From Bacillota bacterium (GTDB lineage Bacteria; Bacillota; DSM-12270; Thermacetogeniales; Thermacetogeniaceae): DNA of 64,000 nucleotides. Location of the stretch: assembly GCA_029907475.1 (NCBI GenBank), contig JARYLU010000010.1, positions 1 through 64,000 on the forward strand, written 5' to 3'. The position numbers were made by a program, and so were the translations under genes. The notes beneath the pieces were generated by a model, which was not told where the DNA came from, ran no database searches, and saw only the letters and a list, made by a program, of their open reading frames with translations. Of the stretch, positions 15,428-23,979 are shown one piece after another; positions within the stretch are counted from its first letter, which is position 1; each line of letters opens with the position of its first letter.

Positions 15428-16411
15428 TTATTCAGGTGTTAGATCGCGGGCGGCCGGCACACCACCGAGCGACCAGGCCTCCTGCACCGCCCTGATCGCA
15501 GCCCGGGATATGCACTCCGCAGCCAGGATTCCCACCTGGTCCGGGTTTACCTGCACAGTGCCCCGGGCCAGGACAAAGATGGCGTCCCCGTCATAGCTTG
15601 TGTGGGCCGGACTGATGGTGCGCACCAACCCGGTGTGGCTGATGGCAGCCACCCGGTTGGCCGCCACCTTGTCCAGGCAGGCGTTGGTGGCCACCACGCC
15701 CAAAACCGTGTTTGTCCCCAGGAAGGTCCGGTTTATCTCGCCTTTTGCCATCAAGTCCCTGGTATCGAGAAAAGTACCGTTTTCCGGATGGCGCAGCCCG
15801 GCGCAAATCTCTCCGGTCGCAGGGTCGACAACATCGCCCAGGGCGTTGGTTACGACAACCGCCCCCACAATCAACTCGTCCTGCTGCAATGACCATGTCC
15901 CCAGGCCGCCTTTCATGGCGCAGGACTTGCCCAACAGGTTGCCAACCGTGGCTCCAGTACCAACACCCACACAGCCTTCAGGGAGCGGCCCCCTCGTTGC
16001 CGCCAGGCAGGCAGCGTATCCCATTTTTCTGTCAGGCCACACGTCCTTTTTTCCTACGTGCAGGTCAAAGATGATCGCGGCAGGTACAATCGGCACCAGC
16101 GCAATACCTGTATCGTAGCCGTAGCCCCGTTCTTCCAGGTACTGCATGGCCCCGCAGGCGGCATCGAGGCCGAAGGCGCTGCCTCCGGCCAGCACAATTC
16201 CATGAACCAGCTCCACCCGGCAACCAGGGCGCAGCAGATCGGTCTCCCTGGTGCCTGGTGCCGACCCTCTCACATCTACACCGCCTACTCCTCCTTCGGG
16301 GCAAAGCACCACGGTGCAGCCCGTCAGGGCCTCGTAGTCCGAGGCATGCCCTAAGAGAACGCCGGGGACATCGGTAATGTTTCGAAACAGTGCGCTGCTC
16401 TCTTCCTTCAA
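15428..16411 (-). CDS. P1 family peptidase (DmpA/L-aminopeptidase D-esterase type)
   Basis: 327 residues. This family consists of self-cleaving Ntn hydrolases that remove N-terminal residues from peptides or amides. The sequence has the usual opening NITDVPGVLLGHASD, the GLDAACGAMQYLEERG segment, GVGTGATVGN, and GTNTVLGVVATNACLDK near residue 245. In the last, a Thr just before the VVATNA block is the expected nucleophile released by autoproteolysis. No signal peptide is seen, so it should act in the cytoplasm. It stands alone between two terminators (15350-15379 and 16655-16689). Physiological substrate is unknown. Confidence 0.9.
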   Translation of the reverse strand: MKEESSALFRNITDVPGVLLGHASDYEALTGCTVVLCPEGGVGGVDVRGSAPGTRETDLLRPGCRVELVHGIVLAGGSAFGLDAACGAMQYLEERGYGYDTGIALVPIVPAAIIFDLHVGKKDVWPDRKMGYAACLAATRGPLPEGCVGVGTGATVGNLLGKSCAMKGGLGTWSLQQDELIVGAVVVTNALGDVVDPATGEICAGLRHPENGTFLDTRDLMAKGEINRTFLGTNTVLGVVATNACLDKVAANRVAAISHTGLVRTISPAHTSYDGDAIFVLARGTVQVNPDQVGILAAECISRAAIRAVQEAWSLGGVPAARDLTPE

Positions 16412-16654
16412 TCAGGCTACCTCCCCCGCAATGATTATAATTCGAACCCTTTACTCCCTTCCTCGATAGTGCCGGTCGAACAAGTCTCCAGGGCACCTCT
16501 TATCTTGCCTCCAAAAAGCATTGAACAGTACTCCAACCGCAGGATGCTAGAAGAGTTTTTCTATTACAAAAGCTGAACTACCGGGTTATCATGGAATTTT
16601 CAAACGTTGAATTAAGTTCCCTTTACGGTGAAATGAGACTGGGTATATCCGTCA
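16412..16654. other. gap between the P1 peptidase gene and rpsR
   Basis: No gene is seen. At 16457-16496 a sequence with GTGCC/GGCAC arms and TATCGAGGAAG (minus strand) resembles part of the hairpin repeats at 22083-22126 and 48143-48186. The rest is AT-rich and should hold the peptidase promoter. Confidence 0.4.
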
Positions 16655-16689
16655 ATAAAAAGGGGGAGCGTCTTCCGGACAGGCTCCCC
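16655..16689 (-). terminator. terminator of the rpsF-ssb-rpsR operon
   Basis: GGGGAGC (16663-16669) pairs with GCTCCCC (16683-16689); on the minus strand the stem is followed by CTTTTTATT. It lies 40 bases after rpsR. Confidence 0.85.
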
Positions 16690-16728
16690 AAATCACTTTT
16701 CGGCACAGGTTTCGGATGACTGTCTATA

Positions 16729-16956
16729 TTATTCAACGGTGAACGGAAGGAGGGCCACATTCCGCGCCCGTTTAATAGCTATCGTAAGCTGGCGCTGGTG
16801 CCCGGCACAATTCCCGGAAATCCGGCGCGGCAAAATCTTCCCCCGCTCCGTGATGTACTTCCGCAGTTTATAGGCATCTTTGTAATCGATGTAACTAACC
16901 CGGTCAACGCAAAAACTGCAAACCTTTTTTCGCTTTTTCCCGCGTTCGCGCCGCAA
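16729..16956 (-). CDS. rpsR: 30S ribosomal protein S18
   Basis: 75 residues from a TTG at 16956, chosen because GAGGAGGTG stands five bases before it; an upstream TTG at 16974 would swallow that site. The protein has the S18 pattern [39 protein letters not shown] and [14 protein letters not shown]. The two N-terminal Cys and the later Cys make this the zinc-binding-capable form common in anaerobic Firmicutes. It binds S6 in the small subunit, and rpsF is two genes upstream. Confidence 0.96.
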   Translation of the reverse strand: MRRERGKKRKKVCSFCVDRVSYIDYKDAYKLRKYITERGKILPRRISGNCAGHQRQLTIAIKRARNVALLPFTVE

Positions 16957-16993
16957 GATGTCACCTCCTCGCAAGGATCGCTAAAATAGGGGC

Positions 16994-17422
16994 CTAAAAC
17001 GGGGGGTCTCCGGAACCAAAATCTTCGCCCCCGAGATCCTCCGCGGGGAACCCCAGGTCGGGCTCCGGAACAGCTCCTGCCCCCGGCCCCACCCCTTCCC
17101 GGGCACGGTCCAGGAACCTCACCGTTTCTCCGATCACTTCCGTAGCCGTGCGGTTCTGGCCCTCCGGGGTCTGGTAGGTGCGGACCTGCAGCCGCCCTTC
17201 TACGGCGACCAGGCGCCCCTTCCCCAGGTAGTTGGCACAGGTTTCGGCCTGTTTCCCCCAGACAACGATCCGGATAAAATCGGTCTCCCGCGCCCCCTGG
17301 CTGTTCAGAAAGGGGCGGTCCACCGCCAGGGTAAAGTTTGCCACCGCGGTCCCCGAAGCAGTAAAGCGCAGCTCCGGTTCCCGGGTGAGCCGCCCGATTA
17401 AAATTACCCGGTTCAAAAACAA
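16994..17422 (-). CDS. ssb: single-stranded DNA-binding protein
   Basis: 142 residues. An OB-fold domain spans about residues 1-105 (MFLNRVILIGRLTREPELRF, FIRIVVWGKQAETCANYLGK, VEGRLQVRTYQT). A Gly/Pro/Glu-rich linker follows, and the acidic tip ends in GDPPF, the C-terminal motif that recruits replication and repair partners. It coats single-stranded DNA as a tetramer. Located between rpsF and rpsR, the usual Firmicute order. Confidence 0.96.
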   Translation of the reverse strand: MFLNRVILIGRLTREPELRFTASGTAVANFTLAVDRPFLNSQGARETDFIRIVVWGKQAETCANYLGKGRLVAVEGRLQVRTYQTPEGQNRTATEVIGETVRFLDRAREGVGPGAGAVPEPDLGFPAEDLGGEDFGSGDPPF

Positions 17423-17481
17423 GGCTTTCTCCTCCCCCGCTCTTTACTCCGCCCCGGTGGATTGAAGTCGCCCTGGCGGAT

Positions 17482-17772
17482 TTACGCCGCCTCCCGGCGG
17501 ACGATCAAATGGCGCAGCACTTCGTCGGAGATTCGCATCACCCGGTCAAGCTCCCTTGCGGTTTCGGGTTCCCCCTGAAAGAGCATCAGGGTATAAAAAC
17601 CCTCCCGGTAATCTTGAATCTCGTAGGCCATCCGTTTTTTTCCCCAGCGGCTGATCTGCTCGACAGCACCCTTATTCTGCTGAATGAGGGCGGCGAACTT
17701 TTCGATAGCGGCGCTCGTTGCCTCTTCTTCAAGATCCGGCCTCAAGACGAAAAGAACTTCGTAGGCGCGCAA
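17482..17772 (-). CDS. rpsF: 30S ribosomal protein S6
   Basis: 96 residues. It opens MRAYEVLFVLRPDLEEEAT and contains WGKKRMAYEIQDYREGFYTL, the S6 signature. It binds S18 and 16S rRNA. It is the first gene of the rpsF-ssb-rpsR operon, with a promoter at 17834-17862. No acidic tail extension is present. Confidence 0.96.
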   Translation of the reverse strand: MRAYEVLFVLRPDLEEEATSAAIEKFAALIQQNKGAVEQISRWGKKRMAYEIQDYREGFYTLMLFQGEPETARELDRVMRISDEVLRHLIVRREAA

Positions 17773-17833
17773 AACTGTTGCACCTCCTCCCTCTGGACTT
17801 GCGGCCCCCGCAGGGGCAGGGATCTACGGGGGG

Positions 17834-17862
17834 ATTATAACATATCCGTCCTCCAAAAACAA
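17834..17862 (-). promoter_or_regulatory. sigma-A promoter for rpsF
   Basis: On the minus strand TTGTTT (17857-17862), a 17-bp spacer and a perfect TATAAT (17834-17839) stand about 60 bases before the rpsF start. Confidence 0.75.
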
Positions 17863-18002
17863 CCTGCTCGAGGATAAAAAAGCGGGTATGCCCGGGCAGC
17901 CCGGGCTGCGGGGGTATATTTTTAGAGGTAAGAGAGAATTTAAATATGTGCCGCGATTTCTGCATCCACCCCAGATGAAAAACACCAGGAGGAGTGCGTG
18001 CC

Positions 18003-18986
18003 ATGCATAAAAAATGGTTCGTGGCGGCCGGTTTGGCCGCGGCGCTGGTAATGGGAGTTATTTTTTTTGCCGGCAACATGCCCGGGCAGCCCTTCCTGGC
18101 GCGTTTATGGTCCGGCCAGGGCGCCATAAAAAAACCCCTGCACCAGCCCCGGGAAGGCAAGAAGCAAGAGGTGGCCCCCAAGGCAACCCCGGCGATCCCG
18201 GGGGACGACCCCGGCGGCGCAGTGGGCGAACCCCTGCCGTGGGCAGGAAATAAACGGCTAGAGACCCTGAAAAAGAGATACAACGCTCCTTTACTGATGG
18301 CGGCCTACCGGGCGAGGCTCTCGGATCCCATTATGGACGAGGCCTACAACATCGACCTGGCCGCGCAGATGCTGGCTGGAACGGTGGTCGCACCCGGCGA
18401 GGTCTTTTCCATGAACAAGCGGCTCGGCCCCTATACCCGGGACCGGGGCTTCAAAGAGGGCCCCATGTACGCCGGCACCCGCATCGTACCGTCCGTGGGC
18501 GGGGGAGTGTGCAAAATTGCCTCCCTGCTGTACAACGTAGCGATCCTCAGTGACCTTAAAATAGTCGAGCGGCATCCTCACTATATGACCGTACCCTACG
18601 TCCCCCCGGGCCAGGATGCTACAGTAGCCTACGGGGCGTACGACTTCCGGTTCAAAAATACCAGCGGCGGGCCTATTCTGATCTGGGCGGACATGGTGGG
18701 AAACAGTCTCTATATGGCCATCTACGGCCAGAAAAAGCCCCCGCTGGTCCTCTGGCACCACGAAACACTGAACCGCACGAAATTCTGGACCAAAGTGCAG
18801 TACAACCCCTCGCTGCCGCCCGGGACGGAAAGGGAAGTCATTCCCGGCTACGACGGGGTAGTGGTCCGCTCCTGGCTGACCATCAAAACAGCAGATGGCG
18901 AGATGATCCGGCGGGACCTGGGTACAGATTATTACCGGGTCTGTCCCCGGGTGATTGAATGCGGCCCGGTCCGGGACAAACCCTAG
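18003..18986 (+). CDS. VanW family protein
   Basis: About 327 residues from the ATG at 18003, which follows AGGAGG by ten bases; the GTG at 17994 is too close to it. An N-terminal membrane anchor (FVAAGLAAALVMGVIFF) is followed by a proline-rich linker. The VanW domain has AQMLAGTVVAPGEVFSMNK, RLGPYTRDRGFKEGP and VGGGVCKIASLLYNVAILS. The domain is widespread in Firmicute surface proteins and occurs in some vancomycin clusters, but its biochemical role is unknown; it need not indicate resistance. The gene diverges from rpsF and its end overlaps the end of the convergent EamA gene by 4 bases. Confidence 0.9.
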   Translation: MHKKWFVAAGLAAALVMGVIFFAGNMPGQPFLARLWSGQGAIKKPLHQPREGKKQEVAPKATPAIPGDDPGGAVGEPLPWAGNKRLETLKKRYNAPLLMAAYRARLSDPIMDEAYNIDLAAQMLAGTVVAPGEVFSMNKRLGPYTRDRGFKEGPMYAGTRIVPSVGGGVCKIASLLYNVAILSDLKIVERHPHYMTVPYVPPGQDATVAYGAYDFRFKNTSGGPILIWADMVGNSLYMAIYGQKKPPLVLWHHETLNRTKFWTKVQYNPSLPPGTEREVIPGYDGVVVRSWLTIKTADGEMIRRDLGTDYYRVCPRVIECGPVRDKP

Positions 18987-19411
18987 ATTCTAGGTTCCAG
19001 CCCCACCAGCACCAGGCCGCTGATGATCAGCAGGGCACCAATTGCCTGGAAACAGGTAACACGTTCCCCGAGAAAAACGTACGAAGCCAGCATGGTCACC
19101 AGGGGAGAGCAGGACATGATGAGGGTTACCTGGTTGATGTTGGCGCGCTTGAGGGCCATGAAGTAGGCCAGATCCCCGATCAGGGTAGCCAGCAGCGCTT
19201 CCAGGACAATGAAGATGAGGTTCTTGAGGGGAATCACGTAGTAATACTGGTGGTACCCAAAAAACGCATTCCAGCCCAGGATGAGGATGGCTGCAAAAAG
19301 GGTGCGGATGCTCAAGGCTGCAATGGAGCGAACCTGAAACAGGCCCAGCTTTCCCAACAAGGGTGCAAACCCCCAGCAGAGCATGGCCAGCAATGCAAAA
19401 AACAGGCCCAA
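18983..19411 (-). CDS. EamA/DMT-family membrane transporter, single-domain
   Basis: 142 residues with four to five hydrophobic helices and a typical EamA end (SPLVTMLASYVFLGERVTCF, then IGALLIISGLVLVGL). Standard drug/metabolite transporters have two such domains and ten helices; this has one, so it would work as a dimer, like small EamA proteins of about 140 residues. Substrate cannot be told. It is monocistronic and convergent with the VanW gene. Confidence 0.82.
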   Translation of the reverse strand: MGLFFALLAMLCWGFAPLLGKLGLFQVRSIAALSIRTLFAAILILGWNAFFGYHQYYYVIPLKNLIFIVLEALLATLIGDLAYFMALKRANINQVTLIMSCSPLVTMLASYVFLGERVTCFQAIGALLIISGLVLVGLEPRI

Positions 19412-19641
19412 GGCGTTCTCCTCCTGAGTAAACTTATGGGGATGAGCTGCGGTTTAGAACTCCATTTCTCAGCAGGCGGGCCATACCTAAACAGGTCATC
19501 TATTTGAATCCCTTTCGGTTCACATCAGGACAGGCTTAAAACTAGACCGGCGGAGAGTTCAGGAACTTTGATGCGCCCGGAGACCGGCCGGATTCCCGGA
19601 GCCTGGCGCTGGCCGGCGCAGGCAGAAGTGGTATGAAAAGA

Positions 19642-20721
19642 TCAGGCGTGGTGGCGGAAGTGAATGAGGTCCCCCTCCCTAACCAGGTAGTCGCGGCCCT
19701 CGATGCGCAAAAGCCCCTGCTCGCGGGCGGCGGCAAGGGAGCCTGCGGATACAAGGTCCGAAAAAGAAACGACCTCAGCCCGGATAAAGCGCCTGGCAAA
19801 ATCGGAGTGGATCTTCCCGGCTGCTTCTACCGCCCGGCTCCCGGAAGGGATCGTCCAGGCCCGGAGTTCGGGGCCTGTAGCCGTAAAAAAGGTAATAAAA
19901 TTTCCCAGTTTATAACAGGCGTGAACCAGTTTCACCAGCCCCGACTCCGCCCCGGCACGGAAGGCCTCCTGATCCTCCGGGGAAAGCTCCGCCAGTTCCG
20001 CCTCCCACCGGGCGTCAAGCACTACCAGCAGGGCGCCCCGCTCTGCCGCCGCCTCCCGGAAAGCCTGAAGGTAAGCGGCTTCTTCTTTTTCCTCTTCCCT
20101 GATATTCGCCACGTAGACGACGGGCTTCGCGGTGAGCAGGAAAAGGGTTTCAAGAACCGGGTTCTCCCGCGCCGCAGGAAGAGATCGGGCCGGCTTTCCG
20201 GCGGCGAGGTGGGCCGCCAGGGTTTCCAGGAGCTCTCCTTCCTCCCGCGCCCCTTTTTCCCCGGCCTTAATCGCCCGTCCCACCTTTTCCTGGCGCCGCG
20301 CCACAGCTTCCAGATCCGCCAGGGCGAGTTCTGCTTCGACCAGCTCCGCATCCCGCCGGGGATCCGGCTCTCCGTAAGGATGGGGAATGTTTCCGCCCCG
20401 GAAACACCGCACCACATGCACGAGGGCGTCCATCTCGCGGATCGAGGCGAGGAACCTGTTGCCCAAACCCTCGCCCCGGCTCGCTCCTTCCACCAACCCG
20501 GCAATGTCCACAAACTCCACCGTTGCAGGGACGACCCGTTCCGGTTCCAGGATACCTGCAAGGACTGTGAGCCGGGGCTCGGGGACGGGAACAATCCCCC
20601 GGTTCGGGTCTACGGTGCTGAAGGGATAGGAAGCCACGAGGGCCTGCAGCCCGGTTAAAGCGTTAAAAAGGGTGGACTTGCCGGCATTCGGCAAGCCTAC
20701 CAGGCCGATTGAAAAAGGCAT
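19642..20721 (-). CDS. ychF: redox-regulated ATPase YchF (OBG-like GTPase family)
   Basis: 359 residues, normal length. The Walker A motif is GLPNAGKSTLFNAL near residue 8. NRGIVPVPEPRL and FVDIAGLVEGASRGEGLGN (G3 region) follow, then VKPVVY-type sequence where the usual NKxD of GTPases is absent, as expected of this ATP-preferring family. A coiled-coil insert is followed by the TGS domain with WTIPSGSRAVEAAGKIHSDF and FIRAEVVSF. YchF binds ribosomes and affects stress responses. The downstream 230 bp to 19412 holds no gene that I can see. Confidence 0.95.
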   Translation of the reverse strand: MPFSIGLVGLPNAGKSTLFNALTGLQALVASYPFSTVDPNRGIVPVPEPRLTVLAGILEPERVVPATVEFVDIAGLVEGASRGEGLGNRFLASIREMDALVHVVRCFRGGNIPHPYGEPDPRRDAELVEAELALADLEAVARRQEKVGRAIKAGEKGAREEGELLETLAAHLAAGKPARSLPAARENPVLETLFLLTAKPVVYVANIREEEKEEAAYLQAFREAAAERGALLVVLDARWEAELAELSPEDQEAFRAGAESGLVKLVHACYKLGNFITFFTATGPELRAWTIPSGSRAVEAAGKIHSDFARRFIRAEVVSFSDLVSAGSLAAAREQGLLRIEGRDYLVREGDLIHFRHHA

Positions 20722-20731
20722 CTTTTTCCTC

Positions 20732-20932
20732 CTACGCCTCTTCTTCGGACAGGGCGGATTTTACAACCGCCCTCACGCCCTTTTCGAATTTGGCGCGGGG
20801 AAGCATCACCTGTCGCCCGCACTTTAAGCAGCGGATCCGGAAATCCATCCCCACGCGCATAATTTCCCACTCGTAGTTGCCGCAAGGGTGCGGCTTTTTC
20901 ATCCGCACCACATCACCTAAATGGAACCGCAT
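20732..20932 (-). CDS. DUF951 family protein
   Basis: 66 residues from the ATG at 20932. The sequence MRFHLGDVVRMKKPHPCGNY followed by WEIMRVGMDFRIRCLKCGR is the typical DUF951 pattern with CG...CxxCG, a probable zinc site. It lies between mscS and ychF, its usual place. It overlaps the mscS end by 20 bases. Function is unknown; nucleic acid binding has been guessed for the family. Confidence 0.9.
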   Translation of the reverse strand: MRFHLGDVVRMKKPHPCGNYEWEIMRVGMDFRIRCLKCGRQVMLPRAKFEKGVRAVVKSALSEEEA

Positions 20933-21812
20933 CGGAGGCACCGTCCTTAGCTCCTTCCTGCTGCCGGGGGATAATTACCCTGCGGGGATAGGGAATTTCA
21001 ATCCCGACCTGATCAAAAGTCTCCTTAATCCGTTTCCGCAGCTCCCGCCCAACGGCCCACTGCTCCATCGGCTTAACCTTTCCGAAAACCTGCAAGGTAA
21101 CCCCCGACTCTCCCAATTGCGTGACCCCCAGCACACGGGGCACCTCTAAAATCACCCCGGGTTTTTCCCCCGCCACTTCGCGGCAAAGGCGATCGATGAC
21201 CTCAATCGCCCTCCCAAGGTTTTCTTCATAGGCGACATCCACTTCAACCAGAACCCCCATCCCCCCGCGGGCATAATTTGTCACCTGCTTGATCTCCCCA
21301 TTGGGGATAATGTGGAGCTCTCCCGTCCACTGCCTGATCTTGGTGACACGCAGCCCCATCTCCTCTACCGTCCCGGTCACCCCGGCGGCGGTCACGTAAT
21401 CGCCGACCGCGTACTGGTCTTCGAAGAGGATAAAAAACCCGGTGATCACGTCCCGCACAAGGTTTTGGGCCCCGAAACCAACGGCTAAGCCCACAATTCC
21501 CGCCCCTGCCAGCAAGGACGCGGTATTCACGCCAAGTTCAGCGAGGACCATGATCCCCCCGACAAAATAGAGCAAATAACGGAGCAGGCTCCGGGCCAAA
21601 CCCCTGACGGTATTAATGCGGCGCTCGTCCCAGTCGCCCGGGATCCGGTCCGGGCGCAGGACCCCTTCGATCAAACGCCGGCCGAGCCTTCCCGCCAGTA
21701 CCAGGCCCGCCACAATCAGGGCGATCCGGAGGATAACTACCCCGTACCCTGTGAGGTCCGCCGCGGAGAACGATGTCAGCAGTTCGGTCCAGAGTTCCAT
21801 AAATTTAGACAT
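20913..21812 (-). CDS. mscS: small-conductance mechanosensitive channel, MscS family
   Basis: 299 residues. Three membrane helices lie within the first 130 residues; the pore-lining third helix is ASLLAGAGIVGLAVGFGAQN, rich in Gly and Ala, followed by LVRDVITGFFILFEDQYAVGD. The soluble vestibule domain carries the beta domain with IPNGEIKQVTNYARGG. The channel opens under membrane tension to relieve osmotic shock. It is first in a run with DUF951 and ychF. Another possible start is the Met at codon 5. Confidence 0.93.
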   Translation of the reverse strand: MSKFMELWTELLTSFSAADLTGYGVVILRIALIVAGLVLAGRLGRRLIEGVLRPDRIPGDWDERRINTVRGLARSLLRYLLYFVGGIMVLAELGVNTASLLAGAGIVGLAVGFGAQNLVRDVITGFFILFEDQYAVGDYVTAAGVTGTVEEMGLRVTKIRQWTGELHIIPNGEIKQVTNYARGGMGVLVEVDVAYEENLGRAIEVIDRLCREVAGEKPGVILEVPRVLGVTQLGESGVTLQVFGKVKPMEQWAVGRELRKRIKETFDQVGIEIPYPRRVIIPRQQEGAKDGASDAVPFR

Positions 21813-21995
21813 CTATGTTCCATTCCTTCAAATTCAGGCCTTCCCCCGGTTGTTCGGACTCACCTGCTTCAGGGTCCAGACTCCGGCCCCGGCCGCTCCC
21901 CCGCAAGGCGAAACCAAAGCGAAACCCCGGAGCCATAAGAAGAAGGCCTGCATATAGTTTCCTTTCGTAACTGCCTTGAAAAATATGATCCGGTC

Positions 21996-22082
21996 ATCCT
22001 TGCGCTCGCTCCCGGACTCCGGTCGGTTGCCAGGCAAGCACTTCCACTCGCTCCTGATTCCGCTCCCAGCACTCACTGCTGC
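21996..22082 (-). repeat. 87-bp dispersed repeat, copy A
   Basis: These 87 bases recur without a mismatch at 37654-37740 in the same orientation. The repeat contains short self-complementary parts (minus strand TTGCC-T-GGCAA and CCGGA-G-TCCGG), so an RNA or DNA structure is possible. It lies between yedF and mscS with no gene of its own. No terminal inverted repeats, target duplication or transposase were seen. Confidence 0.9.
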
Positions 22083-22126
22083 ATTTTCATCCTTCCGGTG
22101 GTGCCGCATGAGCGGCATAAGGTCTA
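22083..22126 (-). repeat. hairpin repeat abutting the yedF stop codon
   Basis: On the minus strand the yedF stop TAG begins TAGACCTTATGCCGCTCATG, folding as TGCCGC-TCA-TGCGGCA. A close relative lies at 48143-48186, also starting at a TAG stop codon. No T run follows, so this is not a standard terminator. Confidence 0.6.
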
Positions 22127-22711
22127 AAGGTAGATGACGCGGGGGATTTTCTGCAGGTAGTCCAGAATGGCATACATGTTGGTGGCCTCCCCCACGCCCA
22201 AACTTTCCCGCAACTGATAATAATCGAGGCAGGTGCCGCAGGACAGAATCTCGGCGCCGTCCTGCTCCAGCTCGTACAGGTAATCTAAAACCGGAGAGCC
22301 GGTGCACGTAAGATAAACGCCGCTGTTGAGAAAGATTAAGACCTTCCCCAATCCTCCCTGTTCCGTCAAGGCGTAGAAGAAGTTTTTCATCAGAAGCTTC
22401 CCCAGCTCCTCGCTCCCCCGGCCAAGGCTCTCGGAGGTTACAAGCACCAGGAGGCTCTCCTGGGGATCCAGTTCCGGAGAGAAATCCTCCGGCTTCGTAA
22501 TCCGAATGTAATAGTCTGAACCCTTGTGGTCCACCTCGACTTCACAGGCAAGGGCGCGGGCCATTTTAACAATATTATCCCGCGCCACTTCGTTATCAAC
22601 AACCGCCGTGACCTGCTGCCGACCCGAACTTTCCAGCACTTTGCGCGTTAAAATTACAGGCTGCGGACAACTTAAGCCCCTCACGTCAACGAGTTCGGCC
22701 TTTTTCCCCAT
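22124..22711 (-). CDS. yedF: sulfurtransferase-like selenium metabolism protein YedF
   Basis: 195 residues. The N-terminal TusA-like domain has VDVRGLSCPQPVILTRKVL with the conserved CPxP Cys. The C-terminal DsrE-like domain includes LGKVLIFLNSGVYLTCTGSP and ILSCGTCLDYYQL with conserved Cys. This two-domain architecture is the form that accompanies selenium genes. It follows selD directly (one base apart), so it is probably cotranscribed with it and may handle selenium for selenophosphate synthesis; that role is inferred from context. Confidence 0.92.
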   Translation of the reverse strand: MGKKAELVDVRGLSCPQPVILTRKVLESSGRQQVTAVVDNEVARDNIVKMARALACEVEVDHKGSDYYIRITKPEDFSPELDPQESLLVLVTSESLGRGSEELGKLLMKNFFYALTEQGGLGKVLIFLNSGVYLTCTGSPVLDYLYELEQDGAEILSCGTCLDYYQLRESLGVGEATNMYAILDYLQKIPRVIYL

Positions 22712-22712
22712 C

Positions 22713-23771
22713 TTATTTCCCCCTCACCATAATCTTGCCCGTTCCCCGTCCGGTTACGCGCCCGATGACGCGGGGGCGCGGAACCCCCTCCCGGCGCAAG
22801 GCGGCTAAAAGGTCGTCCTTTTGCGGCTCAGGAACGGCAATCAGCAGGCCGCCGGAGGTCTGCGGGTCGTAGAGAAGATCTTGTTCAGCAGAAGAAACCT
22901 CTCCGGCCAGCTCCACAAAAGGAGCGAAGTGATCCCTGTTCCGGTAGGCCCCTGCGGGAACGATCCCCTCCCCGGCCAGCTCCCGCACCCGGGGCAGAAG
23001 GGGAAGGGAGTCAACCTCGACCTCAACATCTACGCCGCTGCTAAAAGCAAGCTCCCGGAGGTGCCCCAGCAGCCCGAAGCCCGTAATATCTGTACAGGCA
23101 GTAACTCCCACCTGCCGCATCGCCCGCCCCGCGGCAGCGTTCAGGGTCGCCATCACTTCCCCCAAAACCCTTTCCTCACGCCGGCCGAGCAGCCCCCCCT
23201 TGAAAGCGGTAACGAGAATCCCTGTCCCGAGGGGCTTGGTGAGGATCAAATAATCCCCTCCCCGCGCCCCCTGCTTGGTGATGATTTCGTCGGGGTGAAC
23301 CGTTCCCGTAACGGCAAGCCCGTACTTCGGCTCCTGATCCTCCACGGAGTGGCCTCCCAGCACCACCGCTCCCGCCTCGGCGACTTTGTCGCTTCCCCCC
23401 CGCAGGATCTCGCGCAGGGGCTCCATCCCCAGCGCACAGGTGGGATAAGCCACGATATTCAAGGCGGTCAAAGGAACTGCTCCCATCGCGTAAATATCGC
23501 TCAGGGCATTTGCGGCAGCAATCTGCCCGAAGAGGTAAGGGTCATCCACAACAGGTGTAAAAAAATCCACCGTCTGGACGAGGGCGAGATCCGGGCGGAT
23601 CCGGAAAACTCCGGCGTCATCCGGAACCCCGCAGCCGACCAGAAGATCTGGGTGTTCAAATCCCGGTAAATCTTGCAAAATCTCCGCCAGGGCCCCCGGC
23701 CCCAGTTTTGCCGCTCAACCCGCAGCCTGCGTATACGCCGTTAACTTGATCTCCTCCCGTTTTTTCTGCAT
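22713..23771 (-). CDS. selD: selenide, water dikinase (selenophosphate synthetase), itself a selenoprotein
   Basis: 352 residues when the in-frame TGA at 23715-23717 is read as selenocysteine (residue 19). Starting at the ATG at 23771 (GAGGTG upstream) the protein opens MQKKREEIKLTAYTQAAG, then Sec, then AAKLGPGALAEILQDLPG, the normal SelD N-terminus, with Sec in the catalytic position before the conserved Lys. A plain ORF call from 23678 would lose this active site. The rest is typical AIRS fold: TVDFFTPVVDDPYLFGQIAA, CTDITGFGLLGHL, QTSGGLL. It makes selenophosphate from selenide and ATP. Cotranscribed with yedF; selA, selB and tRNA-Sec lie at 55-59 kb. Confidence 0.95.
23689..23717 (-). promoter_or_regulatory. 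SECIS-like hairpin for the selD UGA codon
   Basis: On the minus strand, 11 bases after the TGA, GGGGCC-GGG-GGCCCT folds into a six-pair stem with a GGG loop (23689-23703). The loop is 17 bases past the UGA, within the range known for bacterial SECIS elements read by SelB. Confidence 0.65.
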
Positions 23772-23979
23772 CCCTTCTCACCTCGCTTCTTGAAGCCGCG
23801 TCCCCCCGCCTGCCGGGTCATCCCGGGAGCCAAGGCAACCCCGCCACCCCCTGCCCCCGGCCCCAGCCGGGTCAGTCGACGCTGCCCTCTCTTCCCCCTT
23901 CGCCCGTCCGGCGTGAAGGACAGATGAGGCCTCCGAAAAATACTGCGCCGGGCTCCCCCTCGGGATCGCCCGCAAAAAG
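23772..23979. other. gap between cvpA and selD
   Basis: GC-rich, with no gene seen. It should contain the promoter for selD-yedF. Confidence 0.4.

Noticed and set aside
22713-23678. selD starting at 23678
   Set aside because: The start would omit the conserved N-terminus and active site found across the UGA codon; a selenoprotein start at 23771 fits the family.
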